Shown here: positions 49,901-61,012 of the stretch, in pieces
Layout: the number at the start of each line of letters is the position of its first letter
How positions within the stretch are numbered: the first letter of the stretch is position 1
Origin: Acanthornis magna
Lineage: Eukaryota > Chordata > Aves > Passeriformes > Acanthizidae
Assembly: GCA_036785705.1 (NCBI GenBank)
Contig: JAWUZG010000056.1
Span: forward strand, 559,001-623,000
DNA: 64,000 nucleotides
Reading direction: 5' to 3'
Made by a program: the position numbers and the translations under genes
Notes under the pieces: model-generated
Database searches by the model: none
What the model was told of the DNA's origin: nothing
The model's input: the letters and a program-made list of their open reading frames with translations, nothing else

Positions 49901-52526
49901 GTGTAAAACATCTGCTCTTTGCTGAAAAGGTGAACTTTCTTTTCTGCAAAGCCAGTGCTCTGAGCCCATGGATGTAGCTCCCAGGGGAACGAGGTGGGAA
50001 GTGGGCAACTCGGGTTGAGGAGAATGAGGGTGCATGGAGGGATCTGAAGCTATTCTTGGACAGCAGCAGGGTTGCTGTTGGCTCTGTTTTGCCGCTGAAT
50101 TCCTGCACAGCCAGAAGTGCAGTGAGAGCCTCGGCAGGGAGGGCAGCTGGGCTGAGCTCCACTGTCAGTGCTTTTCATCTGCTGTTGATCTGAGGAAGTT
50201 CACTGGACCTCCCAGGGGAGCTGCCTGCCTCTCCTGCCCCCCTGCCCCCCCTGCCACCCCTGCCCTCCCTGCCCTGCAGTGAAGGACCGCTGAAATGTGG
50301 CTGCTTGCTGCTGATTCAAATGAGCTCTGCCAGACTGCTGCGGGTCAGGAGGGCTCCCAGGTCAAATCCACTCTTCAGGCAGGAGCTGCAAGCAAAGATG
50401 CCTCATGGTGAGCTTCACTGGTATTTATTCCAGAGCTCCCTTTTTAGCCAAAGCCCCTGAGCTGCGCTGGTGTTGCTCCCCGCCTGCCCAGCAGACATTG
50501 CTGCTCCGCTGTTTGGTTTTATCCCTTCCTAATTTTACAAGAAGTGACAGTAAATCTACCCCATATGCACAGGACCGTGTGGGGTGTTTAAACAATCATT
50601 TGCATCCAGATGTGGTGATGGCTTTGGGGTATCTCCTGGCAATGTGGGTTGGTGCTGGATATATTGTGTTGTAAAATTTAAGGTTCAGAGTCTGATATTT
50701 GATCCACAAGAGCAGGAGAGCATTTGGCCATGAGCTGTGCTATGTGGGGCAATGCCATCACCCGTGGGTGCCAGAAGGGTGCCCAAGGGGTGTCAGGGGT
50801 GTCCCCTATCAGACCTTCCTGCAGACACTGCCATTGAAAGCCTCCCAAGCACAGCCAAGGGTACCTACAAGGCATGTCTCCACATCCAAAAAGACCATTA
50901 GCCTGGGAGGAGGAGGAGGAGGGGGAGCAAGGGGATGTGGCAGAGGAAGATAAGGTTGTGGAGCGGAGGATTTGTGAGAAGTTAATGGGCGTTGAATTGG
51001 CATTATGCCCCAGCAGGTTCTCATTTCCTGGGTTCTGGCTCATCCCCACCCCAGAGCAGGGAGGGAGTGGGATGCACCCACAGCTGGGGGCTGTGCCCCA
51101 GCACATCATGGCCAGGAAGTGCAGGGAGCCAGAGCTCGTGGCCCTGGGATCTCAGGCACACAGCTAGTGGCTAAAGGGATAAAGCAGAGGAAAATGAGGT
51201 TGCTTCACTGCTGCCCTGTGGGTGATGCCGAGGGAGATGCTTCATTTTAAATCAAACCCAGATCAAAGTGGAGATGGCTCCTCTGCTGCTTGGGGATGCA
51301 TAAGGCTGTGTCTGAGCTCATAACGTAAGGGCAGCTTTTACTACTCAAAGCCATCTCCTTGCTCTGCTTCACTCCTCAATGCTCTCACAACCCCAGTATT
51401 TGCTCTGCTTCATGTTCCATTGGCTCAGAAGAGCTGGAGGGAGATTGCCATGGCTTCCCCTCTGGGCAGGAGTGGTGGCAGGGCTTGGCCTGTGCCTGCT
51501 CTGAACTGGGAGGGATGCTGGCTCTGCAGAAGAGTTATTTTTAGACTTAGCTTCCATCTGTGGGGCAGGGTATTCCTCCCATGAGCTCAGGCTGCACCCG
51601 CAGGGCAAGTCCCCAGTGAGGAGGCAGGGTGCAGCAGGGCTGGGGGCTGGCAGCACACTCCAGACCGTGGGAAGCACTGCAACTTCCCTCTCCATGGGGC
51701 AGAGGGAGGCCATCGCCTCAGCCAAAGCAGAAATGCTCCGGTGTTGTTGTTAGCTCTCCAGCTCAGGGATAGCAGCTCTCCTCCTGTGCCTCCTGAGCAC
51801 TCTCAGCAGCAGCACTGTGACCCTTAAGTCCTTCCCTGTGTCCTCAACATGCTGCCCTGGGGAGGGCTCAGTGCTCCAGGAACATGACAGCAGTGCTTGG
51901 CATAGGGTCAGGAGCATCCTTGATGGGGCACACTGGGTTTGGGAGCCAGTGGTGTGGGGTCAGCCCTGGGGATGTGGCTGCACGTGCTTTGGCCCCAGCA
52001 TCTGCATTCACCCTCCTTCATGTCCCCCACACAGAGCTCAGAGCTGCCTGGGAGAGGTCTGAGAGCAGCAAACAGATGTGGTGGGATGGTCACCTGCAGG
52101 CTAGACCTAGCTTGGTCCAGCGGTTTCTGCAAGACTTTTTCCCTGCTTGCATTCCCTTGTTCAGGCCTGGATGGATGAAATGGACTTTACAGCCCGAAAT
52201 CCCTTAATCTCCAGTATACTTAGCAGTATTAGCCAGACTACAGAAGTCATATGCACAGTAATTGCACTCAGTGGAGGACACTCTCACAATTTCATGCTGG
52301 AAGGAAACGTGTTATTCATTTTCTCCTGTCTCCCACCCATCTATGCAGAAGTACATTGGAGTCATGATAGGGATACGTTAAACATGCAGAGAAATGTCAT
52401 AGCTGAAATACAGCCTGCTTTCCTGGCAATTAACCCAGGCAGCCTTGCAGAAGCTGTGCAGGGTGAAATCTGCTCAAAGTGGGGCCTAAAGCTTCAGCAC
52501 ATCTTAGCTACTAATGCTAAGCAAGT
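46986..52526. other. non-coding
   Basis: No exon or gene is recognised. A block at 47545-47680, with AACATAAATAAAATCAATAAG and CATTCATTAAGCATC around CCTCGCGAGGAAC, may be regulatory. The last part, 52140-52500, is unusually complex and AT-balanced next to the provirus. It could be the rest of an LTR or host flank, and I cannot tell which. Confidence 0.45.
50221..50279 (+). repeat. CCTGCC-type low-complexity tract
   Basis: About nine imperfect CTGCC(C) units in a pyrimidine-only strand, ending CCCTGCAG. It is a simple repeat, although the CT-rich run followed by CAG could mimic a splice acceptor. Confidence 0.85.
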
Positions 52527-52561
52527 TATGCTAAGCAATTAATATCCTTTACTTCTTTACA
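52527..52561 (-). repeat. 3' LTR start (LTR-start repeat, copy 2)
   Basis: Partner of 55032-55066 (30 of 35 identical). It follows the polypurine tract directly. The LTR should continue towards lower coordinates, but no R/U5 signals, TG/CA end or target duplication could be recognised. Its true extent is unknown, and it may itself be truncated. Confidence 0.6.
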
Positions 52562-52583
52562 GCCCTCCCTTTGTTTTTATTAA
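52562..52583 (-). other. polypurine tract of the provirus
   Basis: On the minus strand TAATAAAAACAAAGGGAGGGC immediately precedes the TGTAAAG start of the 3' LTR. Purine composition and position match a plus-strand primer site and fix the U3 boundary at 52561. Confidence 0.7.
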
Positions 52584-52614
52584 GCATCCCTGCTAATACA
52601 TTTAGCAAAGCTCG

Positions 52615-53880
52615 CTAAAGCCTTTCAAAAAGCATGATCAGCTTCCATAATCTTATATACAGAATGATCACAAGCACCAGACCTAATAGACTCAAAGCTA
52701 GTACGATTACCACTGGGTGGAGCAGGAGGTTATAAATTCCTGTGGCTGTAGGTGACCACCCCAGGAGAGTTTCCTACCAGTGGTGTTCTTCATCTCTTTT
52801 TCCTCTTTCAAACACACACTGTATTACGTCCATTTTGTGGTGGACAGTGATTATAGTTTTTTCTTCCATCAGTTCATGTATGTTTTAATAGTTGATGTAA
52901 GTCATCATGTTGTGATAATTTCCTTACCAGCATTAAGATTAATTCCAATTGAAGTAGGTAACAAGTCTTTAACTAGTGTATAATTAGAGTGTAACAACTG
53001 GTGGGACGTAACAGGAGCTGTATAATTAAAATCATACCCTATAATTCCGGTAAAGTTACGAATGCAAATATTCAAATGATTACTTGTATCTACAATAATA
53101 TCACCTACTAATATAAAACCACAAAGGGTCCTTTGGAAAGCATATCCTTTTCCAATATATATAAGTGCAGTTGCAGGGATTTCCTTGGCATGTGTTTTAA
53201 AATGACAAACATTTTGCTCAGTGTCAAAACATGTCTTGGGGTTTAGTGGTGTCACTTTTACAGCTGAATCTTTGTTCCCATATAGTGTTGGCCACATGTG
53301 TCCACTTTGTGGTATCCATACTTTATGTTCTATGGGAAAGAGGATGATTGCATTGTGATTTAGTGCAACAACTGGGTATATGGTATATACTGAAGCATTA
53401 TATTATTAAGACAGAAACGGTGACCTTATTGTTAATGGTATCATAATGGGCCAAATACCACCAGGATTGAAATTCTCTTTCAGTTGTGTTGTCCCAAGCT
53501 AATTTTCAAATCTCTGTGGGTAAGGTGCCCTCTTCGCCTACCCTCATAATTGCTGCCACTGTGGAGTGCATCCACAGTTGAGTGTGGATACAGCTAAGAG
53601 CTGGTGAAAGATTGCTCTGGACCATTCCAAGTGCCTCTACAATCAGCTGGTGGTCTCTCTCATTAATTTTCTCCCACTGAGGCAATATATCAGATAAGAG
53701 CCATTGATTAGTCCCCAATGCTAATAGAGAGGATCGCAATGGGTGTTCTAATTTGCTTAAATTACTTGTTGTTGCACTTAGTTTATTTAGGAGCACTTCA
53801 ACATCTATACCATTTAGGACTCCCAATCCTGTCCCTGTAATACCAGTTGCATCCCTCTTTGTTTGCTTTGAAGGGGGATG
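52615..53880 (-). pseudogene. env transmembrane-protein region, frameshifted
   Basis: The region starts near 53870 with a basic, furin-like cluster. A Gly/Thr-rich hydrophobic fusion-peptide-like segment follows, and then a heptad-type helix within the 106-codon frame 53506-53826. It continues in another frame (52905-53297, several N-X-S/T sites) and ends in a membrane-proximal HHWWETLLGWSP segment (52735-52785), a hydrophobic anchor (about 52645-52725) and a stop at 52615-52617. At about 420 codons it is roughly twice the length of a typical gammaretroviral TM subunit. I saw no CX6CC motif in the open fragments. It is broken by at least two frame changes and stops. Confidence 0.75.
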
Positions 53881-54308
53881 AGCAGAGAAAGGGTAATCAG
53901 TCCTGGGTCAGCACTTCACAAGTGATGTTAATTGTATACTATTACTTCTTAAACCATTATCTGTCATCACGCAACAACTGGTATTAAGTGTTGAGCAGCA
54001 ATGGGTATTATCGAGGCAATGAGACCTGCCCTGCTCACCTCTGCCCAGGCTAAATTATAAACCTTATCTGATGGACACTAGAAAGCAAGAGCCTTCCTGT
54101 CAGGTGTTTCAGGAATTGGGAACCTTGTTCCTATATAATCTAGGAAAACTATCTTCCCTTTGGATTTGTTAACTTTCCTCTAATCCAGGTAATCCGTCAT
54201 TTTTATCCTTAGCTATGCTGTAGCAGTAACAGAGTCAATAATACTAAGAGTAGTGAGATGTCCCATTCATTCTTAGCTGATGTGAGAGTTTTTCCAGGAG
54301 TCAGTCAT
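53881..54308 (-). pseudogene. env surface-protein region, degraded and short
   Basis: This lies between the integrase end and the fusion-peptide-like segment, where the surface glycoprotein should be. Only about 430 bases are present, far fewer than the usual 1.2-1.4 kb, and the frames are interrupted by stops. No receptor-binding motif can be recognised. The identification is positional. Confidence 0.5.
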
Positions 54309-54485
54309 TTGTCAGCTGGCTGACTAGTTACCACCTGCTTGATGGGAGAATGGTGTATCCATCTTTCTTTTCCTAAACTTTTAACAGCAAAATAGGAACA
54401 TAGTAAGATGGTATATGTAGCTTTCCACTTGGGCTCCAGTTTGTATTTTCATGAGAACATGTTAATTAAAATGTCCTCTCCAGGT
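54305..54485 (-). pseudogene. retroviral integrase C-terminal domain remnant
   Basis: The minus-strand translation shows LEPKWKATYTILL followed by an AVKSLGKERWIHHSPIK segment. This is the SH3-like C-terminal DNA-binding domain of gammaretroviral integrases (family pattern: LEPRWKGPY, then a WIH-H/A-S segment). An in-frame stop lies near 54450, just upstream. The frame ends at a TGA at 54305-54307, overlapped by an ATG at 54306-54308 that could be the old env start, as expected for a pol/env junction. Confidence 0.8.
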
Positions 54486-54491
54486 TATATA

Positions 54492-54719
54492 TCACGGACC
54501 TGTATTTCCAGACATGTGGGCTGATACCACTGAGCATATTTCTGTTATTTTCAAACCCCTCCTGCATATATATGATGTACTGGGTTGACCATTCATCAGA
54601 TGAGACCAGTAGAGTCTAAACTGGATATTACCTCCTTTAATAAGGCCCTGTGTCAACCTTTTTTGGTTGGAAAGGCTTCTACCCAGCCTGGTAACTGATG
54701 TATTGTCACTAACAACTGT
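54492..54719 (-). pseudogene. retroviral pol remnant: linker and possible integrase N-terminus
   Basis: The 83-codon minus-strand frame (54492-54743) continues from the RNase H end. It has a Cys/His-containing tail (ICSVVSAHMSGNTGP) that could be what is left of the integrase zinc-binding domain. Fewer than 250 bases separate RNase H from the integrase C-terminal domain, so the DDE catalytic core is absent. Assignment rests mostly on position. Confidence 0.4.
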
Positions 54720-55043
54720 ATTCATTGCTGCTACATCAGCCACGGCATTTCCTTCCCTAATTTCTGTAGTGGCCTTGGTACATGGCTGGACAATGTATTA
54801 CAGCAATTTCTTTGGGTAGCTGGGGCTGATTCCAGCACTTGTGTATTTCTTCTCCACTTGATACTTTTTTCCCCAACGATGTGAAAAATCCTCATTCTTT
54901 CCATAGTTTTGCCATTGTGAGGCATACCCTGAGAGCATACCGAGTTTTTTGGCTCGCTTCCCTTTTCTCAGTTGTTCTGTATGTGTCAGGGCTACCAGTT
55001 CACCCTGTCCTTGCTGGGAGTGTGCTGTAGCTACGCAAAGCAA
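54720..55043 (-). pseudogene. retroviral pol remnant: RNase H domain
   Basis: The minus-strand frame open over 54798-55043 contains an ELVALT segment with a following Lys/Gly-rich run, as in the gammaretroviral RNase H region around its catalytic Glu. Downstream, in a shifted frame, a GNAVADVAA segment matches the closing Asp motif of RNase H. At least one frameshift separates them. The expected Tyr-Thr-Asp-Ser catalytic segment is degraded. In a working virus this domain removes the RNA of the RNA-DNA hybrid. Here it is dead. Confidence 0.65.
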
Positions 55044-55066
55044 TTAATACCCTTTATTTCTTCACA
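55032..55066 (-). repeat. 5' LTR remnant (LTR-start repeat, copy 1)
   Basis: These 35 bases match 52527-52561 at 30 positions in the same orientation. On the minus strand both begin TGT(A/G)AAGAA(G/A)TAAAGG. Because copy 2 directly follows a polypurine tract, the motif is best read as the first bases of U3. Here it lies only a few dozen bases from RNase H sequence, so everything from U3 to the start of RNase H has been deleted. Confidence 0.65.
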
Positions 55067-55723
55067 AGGTGAGGAGCCAGTCCCTCATCTTTACAGCTGG
55101 GTGTTTGTATGTCCCACGCCTGGTGCTGCTCCTGTTTACAGAGCCGATAACTGATGGCAGAGAAGACTTTACTGTCTGAGGAATACTTATGCAAACAAGC
55201 ACAATGGCTTAATAGGGAACACCCGGATAAATCTCCAAAGAAAGCACCGTAAATTCCCCTTCCTGTGGATTTATGGGGAGATTTTTCACAGATATTTATG
55301 GTTTCCCAGGTGCGTTGTTGTGACTCCTTAGCGCAGATTTGCATGGCATGCTCCAGGAGCTGATGAGAGTGGAACATTGATGGGGCAGCCCAGTGCTCAT
55401 GGCAGGATGGGAGTGGGAAATGGCTCCTTAATTGCTAGGTGAATTCCTACCATGTGCAGTAGCTCGTAGCTCTGCCAGCACCAGCTGAGCACCTGGAGAG
55501 GCTGGTGAGTGGGGCTAGGTGGATTTAGGAGGCCCTCACCAATTTAGATGGTCCTGGTGCAGTGCAAGTATAGGTCTCCTGCCACAGCCCTGTCTGAGCG
55601 TGCTGCCCCATCCACCCCTGCAGGGCTGGGCCACACCAACTTGCCCCTGCCACCCTCCTGAAGCACCCACTGCTGTCCACAGCTGACCCACTGAACCACG
55701 TCTCTCTTTCTCCTCCTTTCCAG
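55067..55723. other. non-coding flank of the provirus
   Basis: The part at 55180-55320 (ATGCAAACAAGC, GGATAAATCTCC, CACCGTAAATTCCCC, TTATGGGGAG) is AT-rich and complex, and may be a conserved element beside the insertion. The 107-codon minus-strand frame here is unrecognisable. A CT-rich run at 55700-55723 forms the acceptor of the next feature. Confidence 0.4.
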
Positions 55724-55766
55724 GTTCCTTGCCTCGCCAGCAGGTTCTTGTAGGATTGCAGCTCTG
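55724..55766 (+). other. candidate 43-base micro-exon
   Basis: A very strong acceptor (CTCTCTTTCTCCTCCTTTCCAG ending at 55723) and a near-consensus donor (CTCTG then GTAAGTG, GT at 55767) enclose 43 bases. If joined to the exon at 19153-19324 (leaving one base over), the open frame there stays open for 14 codons, but such compatibility is expected about half the time by chance. It could be an alternative or untranslated exon, or a chance pair of sites. Confidence 0.3.
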
Positions 55767-57719
55767 GTAAGTGCAGCCGTGTTTTCTCCTCACTGAGCGC
55801 ATGCCAGTTGCAAAAGTGTCACGTAGGGTTGGAGGGACAGTGGGGCTGGGCACCACCACTGCTCCCCAGGCAGGTGGAAAAGCCTGAGTGTGCCTCTGTT
55901 AAGGACCCAGCTCCTGCTGCGCTTCATCCCAGAATTATTTCCCCACTGTGTGAAAATAAACTGAGATATTTCTGTCAGTGCCCTTCCATAACGCGCAAAG
56001 GGAAACTGTTTGGGGATCTTTAATCCTTCCTGGGTAAACTTTGTTGGATGGGAACTGAAAACTTCAGTGATTGGTATGATGATTGGAATAAAAGGTGGGA
56101 GGGCTCTGCCACCGTGTGGGACTCAGGGGACCTTTGGAACAATAAGAAGGTGAAGTAATGGGTGGAAGGAGGGTACAACCTGTCCACAGACCTTTGCAGA
56201 GGAGTCAGGCTTAGAGGAGCATTTAGAACCTGGAAGAAATGTGAATGTCAGAGGCTGCAGTCCTGGCTGCAAGCTAGTAGTGTCACCTGTAACCTTTCCA
56301 GGAATGTGCTCCTCTCAGGCCACCCGCTCTGCCACCAGCCACTCAGCTGACTTTCTCCTGGGAGACCAGTGGGAAGAAGGACAACATTTCTGGGCTTTCT
56401 CAGGCTCAAGTTCCTGTGCCATCCAGTGTTTGATGTTTTCACACTTCTAAAGTCCCCATGGGTTTTCTAACCCTACCTTTAACCCAGCAGAAAGGGTCCT
56501 GGTTCTGTGCTGGGATAAATTAGCAGGACTGTCTTGCAATCAGTGTGGCTACCATGTACTGTGTCATCTTCACCTTTGTCTTCTTGACATGTTCTCTTTT
56601 AAAAGTGCATATTTATCCAAAAAGCAGCCTCTTTGTTTGATGCTATCTGTTGGTTTGATAATTAGTGCCATGGAAGGCACTGACATCAGCCATGTGCTCA
56701 AGGATTTGTCACCCATGTCCCATGTTGCGTGGCTCTGTTGAACTTGAGGGTTTTGTTCTTTTTTAAGCAGCAAATGGTTCATTACTCAGGGCCTAAAATT
56801 GTTGAAGGGAGAGTTGTTATGGTGATCTCAGGGTTTTGGGTGCTGCTGACAGAGCTGTTCTGGAATGGGGACACCACTGTGTGGGGCATATCTAACCATG
56901 GCAGGGGGCAAACCAAAGTTGTGGATCCTGGTGCTTGGGGGACTGCCCTGATGTCCTCTCCTTGTGCATCCCTCTCAGTGGAGGGCATCGGGCATGGTGT
57001 CAACTTACCCTGAAAACTATTTCTCACTCCAAAACTGTGCAGAGATCCATGGTACTTTGCTCGTGACCTTGGCAGCCTCAGCTGGGAGCAGCTCAGGCCC
57101 TTGGGAGAGCTGTGCCATGTTGAGGAAGCAGCACTGCCATACTCCAGCACATGGAGAAACTCCAGGCAATGGGTGGATGAACCAATCAAGTGATTTTTCT
57201 GTTTCAGGTCTGTGTTACACTGGGAAGTGAACATACAGCTGTCTTCCCAGACAATTCCTGCAGGAGCAGCTCTGGCCATGCTTCTTCCAGCAGCAAAAAG
57301 CAATTGTCTAGCTGCTGAGTGGGAACAGGCAAGACAGGACCCACTGGTCCTCAGAAAAGGGCAGAGAGTGGAAAATGGCCTAGAGGAGGGGGCAGTGGGG
57401 GAAGTCGTGGCCATGGTGGTAGAATTGCCTCTCCCAACGCACCGTAATCGGCTCATGGCTTCTTCTCCCCAATCCTCTTACACCCCTCCCGTTGCACATC
57501 TCTCCCCAGACACGGCCATGTGTGTTAGCAGAGATAAAAGCTCTCTTCCCACGCGGGCTCTTCTCCCGCAGCATGCTTAATCATGAGTCAACGTGGCAAA
57601 CAGCATTCCTGAGAGATGCCCCGGGCTTGACTCCTCACTCTCCCTCTCTGTCTCTTCCCTTTTGCCTCTGCTCCCACTCTGCCCCGCACCCCGGGGCTCC
57701 CCACACGCCCCTGCAGCCT

Positions 57720-57850
57720 GCACAGCCATCACGTGCCTCTGATAAATGAGCTTCATCTGCACCCAAAATTAATCACATTGTCATGCTGGCAGAGGATGAG
57801 GCAGCTGCGCCGGAATGCCTGAATCCCTGGCTAATTTATCACAGGGGCTG
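57720..57850. promoter_or_regulatory. candidate conserved non-coding element
   Basis: GATAAATGAGC, AAAATTAATCACATTGTC and GGCTAATTTATCAC words surround a CpG-bearing GCTGCGCCGGAATG. The AT-rich cores with retained CpG differ from the pyrimidine-rich sequence before and the G-rich sequence after. It is a plausible enhancer on composition only. Confidence 0.3.
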
Positions 57851-60800
57851 GATGCAGAGCTGCTCCGCAGCTCCTGCCGCATGGGGACATGCTCCGGAGA
57901 GGCAGATGGTGACAAGGAGCTGTGAGGCCTGGGAGCGAATGCTCGGGGGGACACATTCTCCTCCTCCCCAGAGCTCAGCCACTGATTTTCAACCAGAGAA
58001 CCTGATGGGAGATTGCCTGCGCCCAGGAGGGCTGATGCTGCTGGTGCCAGCCTGGCTCCTCCGAGCCACCTCGGACCTGGGAGCTGATGTGTCCTCCTGC
58101 ACTGGAGCATGCTCGGGAACCCAGAACAGAAGACTAATGAGGGAAATGAATATGAGGGGATTATTCCAGGATTTCCAAAGCCATGGTCTTTGTGAACAGT
58201 GGAAACAGGAGGCTCCCAGCCAGGCTGATGTGTCTTGTTCACTTTATTGCTCCAGTGTTGCTCATCAGAAGCAAAGCGTTCACCGGCTGTATGCCCACAG
58301 CACCCGTGCTGCCTGTGACAGGCTGGGATCAGCATGGAGAACCAGCTCCAGGGCCAAGGGCTCCCAGCTGGGCCAGTTCCTAGTACAGGACATCTGGGAT
58401 ACGGGCCAGTTGTGGTGGTCGCTCCTGGTGTTTGCATCTTTCTGGGATCCACATAGTCCTGCTTGCTTGTTGGCTGCCAGCTGCTTGTCTCCATTGCACT
58501 GTGGGTTTGCTGGGCAGACTCTCTTCTCCTAAGTCAATCTCTAGGGCAGACATGGGTTTCTCCAATGTATTCACTCTCGCTTGTCTTGTGGTAATTAATT
58601 ACTAATTCCAGACCAGACTCAGCTCTGGAGTGCTCGTTAACTAATTGGATGCCTTCCAGCAAATCCCAGCAGTCCCTCCACGATGGGAAAGTCATGCATT
58701 CCTTGTCTGCTTCCTGATTGCTTTGTCCCCCTGTAGTCAATGGGAGCACCTTGGAAGAGATCTGCTGGGGTTGCTCTCCTGGAACTAGCAAGGGGCTGCT
58801 GACAACACAGCAGGTGCTTCTTTGGGGGTGCAAAATAATGGACAGCAAAGCAAAGCACCACATAGATGCCCCACACTGTGACTGAGGGCATCCTTTGCTG
58901 TACTCCCAGCTGGAAACCCGCTTTGCCCACTGGTCTCTGAGGGTTTCATACCAACTTTATCTGCAGATGTTGTCAGATGTGGGGTTTTTTCCTCGTGGTC
59001 TGGCAGAAATGCTGGAAAGCTGTTGTCCTTTGCAATCTGAAGCTCTATGTTGCTCATGCTTTGCTGTCATGGGGAGAACTGGTCCCATGCTTTTAGAGAA
59101 AAGAAGCTTTTATCAATAAAATTGAGCTGCTCGTGCTCCCAGCAACTTGCCCAGACAAAACAGTGAATGGCTTTTGTTAAAACTTTAAATCGTAACTTGC
59201 AAGGGCATGGACTCCCTTAGATCAGTCACAAGCTGATGTTCAGATAAACATGGTGTTTTGAGGAGAGAGAAAAAGTGTTTTGGTCTCCTGTGCCTGTGAG
59301 AGCCCTGTGGGGTCTCTGGCCACTGGACACCAGCAGTTGTGGGCAGCTGAGCAAGAGAGAGTGGAAAGCTCAGTCTGAGCACCCCTGAGCCTCCTCCTCA
59401 GATCCTGCAGACTGCTGGGACAACCAGGGGGCTTTCCTCCCTCCTCACCTTCATGCTTCAGAGTGGATTTTGGGGCTGCACTGTGCTTGTGACTCTGTTT
59501 CCAAGCTCTTGGGAGAGGCAGATGTGTGCATGGCTGTGAGCAGGAGACATGTCTGACCTGATGTTCATCCTTATTTCAACTCCCCCAGGGCCTGTGGGGG
59601 ATGATGCAGCCTTCAGTCAGCACACAGGAAGAATTACTGTTCTCTTGGCTCAGTTGCATGTTCAGAGCAAGCCGCTGCTGTGGAGGCAAGGGCTGCTCCC
59701 ATGGGTGCCACCCTGAACTCTGGCATGCTGAGGGGTCCCAGTGGTCAGCATTGCTCAGCCTTGTTGAGTCTGCCTACTTCACCAGGCTGCCTTATTCTTT
59801 TCATATGCTCTTATTTTTTTAAGTCAGGGCTAGAGCGGAGGTTTTGTAGGCACCTTTTTGCCAAAACATGACTGGCTTGTGCCCCCTGTTGAGAGGAGAG
59901 GCCAGGGAGGAGCCAGGGAGCAGCTGAGATGTGACATGGGGAATTGCAGATGTGTGGTGACACCAGCAAGGACTGATCCAACAGCCTGAGAAATAACAGC
60001 TCGGGTTTCCAGAGTGTGTGTTGAGAGGGTGGAAGGCAGTGCTCCTCAGGAGCCTGGCAGCAGGGGATGTCAATGCTGGGAGACTTCAGGAGATGCCTTT
60101 GCTTGGGTTGTGTGAGGAGGAGTAGTGAGGGTCAGTCCCAGGTCTCGCAGAGGTGGCTGGGCTGCTGCTGGTGCTGGGACAGGGCAGAACCTGCTGCCAG
60201 AGTCAGGCCTGGGCAGCCACTGCTGGCTCTGCTCAGCATTTACCATCCCCTGGGCTGGGAGGGAGTCCAAATACTGCTCCAGGAATGGCAGAGAGAGGCG
60301 ACCCCAGGAGCACATGGGATGCTCCAGGGATGCTGAGCCACCTCGGCAGAGGGAAACACTTGTCTGCCCAAAGAAAAGGCTTTTCCAGACTTTGTTAGAG
60401 ACTGGGGAAAGCCTGTTGTGGCTATTTTGAAGCACTTTGCGGTTGGAGGTGCCCAAGTCTCTTAGGACTCAGAGTTGTTTCCAAAAGGACCTGCTCCCTA
60501 GAAATTCAAACTAACTGACTGCAGATCCCTGTGTACCAGAAGGCAGGACAACACTCAAGGATTTTTTGTGACAGGGTTGACACCAATCTACTTTTTCCTT
60601 AGTGTAAATAACTGTGCCACAAACTGCATCAGACTTTGCTATCTACTAACAATCCTCTGTTCTCTGCTCCTCTGATCTTTTATCACTGCCAAGGAACTGG
60701 AAGAGTTTCTTTGGGTCTAGTCCAGCCCCAGGGTAGTAAATTGGGAATCTCCTGTCCCTGTCTCACTTGTAGAATCCATACGGATATAACGGATTTAGGG

Positions 60801-60950
60801 GCATCCTGTATTTTCCTCTGTCCAGGCAAAAATAATTGTATTTCACCCTGGCACCCAGTGGTGCAAAACCCTTGCACCCACATTTTGGAGAGGGCTGTGC
60901 TGTGAATCCCTGTGAAACCTGTACTCCTCTGAGCTCAGCCTTTGGGGGTT

Positions 60951-61012
60951 GGGCATGGTTTGAGAGGGACTGTGCATGGTTTGTGTGGGGGTCTGGCATG
61001 GTTTGTGTTTCC
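60951..61012 (+). repeat. three-copy 21-base tandem repeat
   Basis: GCATGGTTT starts at 60953, 60974 and 60996, each followed by a G/T-rich filler. It is a short eroded minisatellite. Confidence 0.75.

Larger units (their letters stand above)
52527..55066 (-). mobile_element. decayed gammaretrovirus-like endogenous provirus
   Basis: Read on the minus strand, the order is LTR-start fragment, RNase H, integrase, envelope surface region, envelope transmembrane region, polypurine tract and second LTR start. The element is only about 2.5 kb. Gag, protease, reverse transcriptase, most of the 5' LTR and the integrase core are missing, and the remaining genes are broken by stops and frame changes. 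The integrase C-terminal domain is of gammaretrovirus type, and pol ends in a close overlap with a possible env start. It is non-functional and old. The boundary at the low-coordinate end is uncertain because the 3' LTR end is not visible. Confidence 0.85.

Noticed and set aside
52140..52542. Plus-strand 131-codon open frame beside the provirus
   Set aside because: It overlaps the 3' LTR start, has no recognisable domain and no splice signals. Probably chance in flank or LTR sequence.
55054..55377. 107-codon minus-strand frame as more retroviral pol
   Set aside because: It lies outside the LTR-start remnant and shows no reverse transcriptase or other pol motif; more likely host flank.
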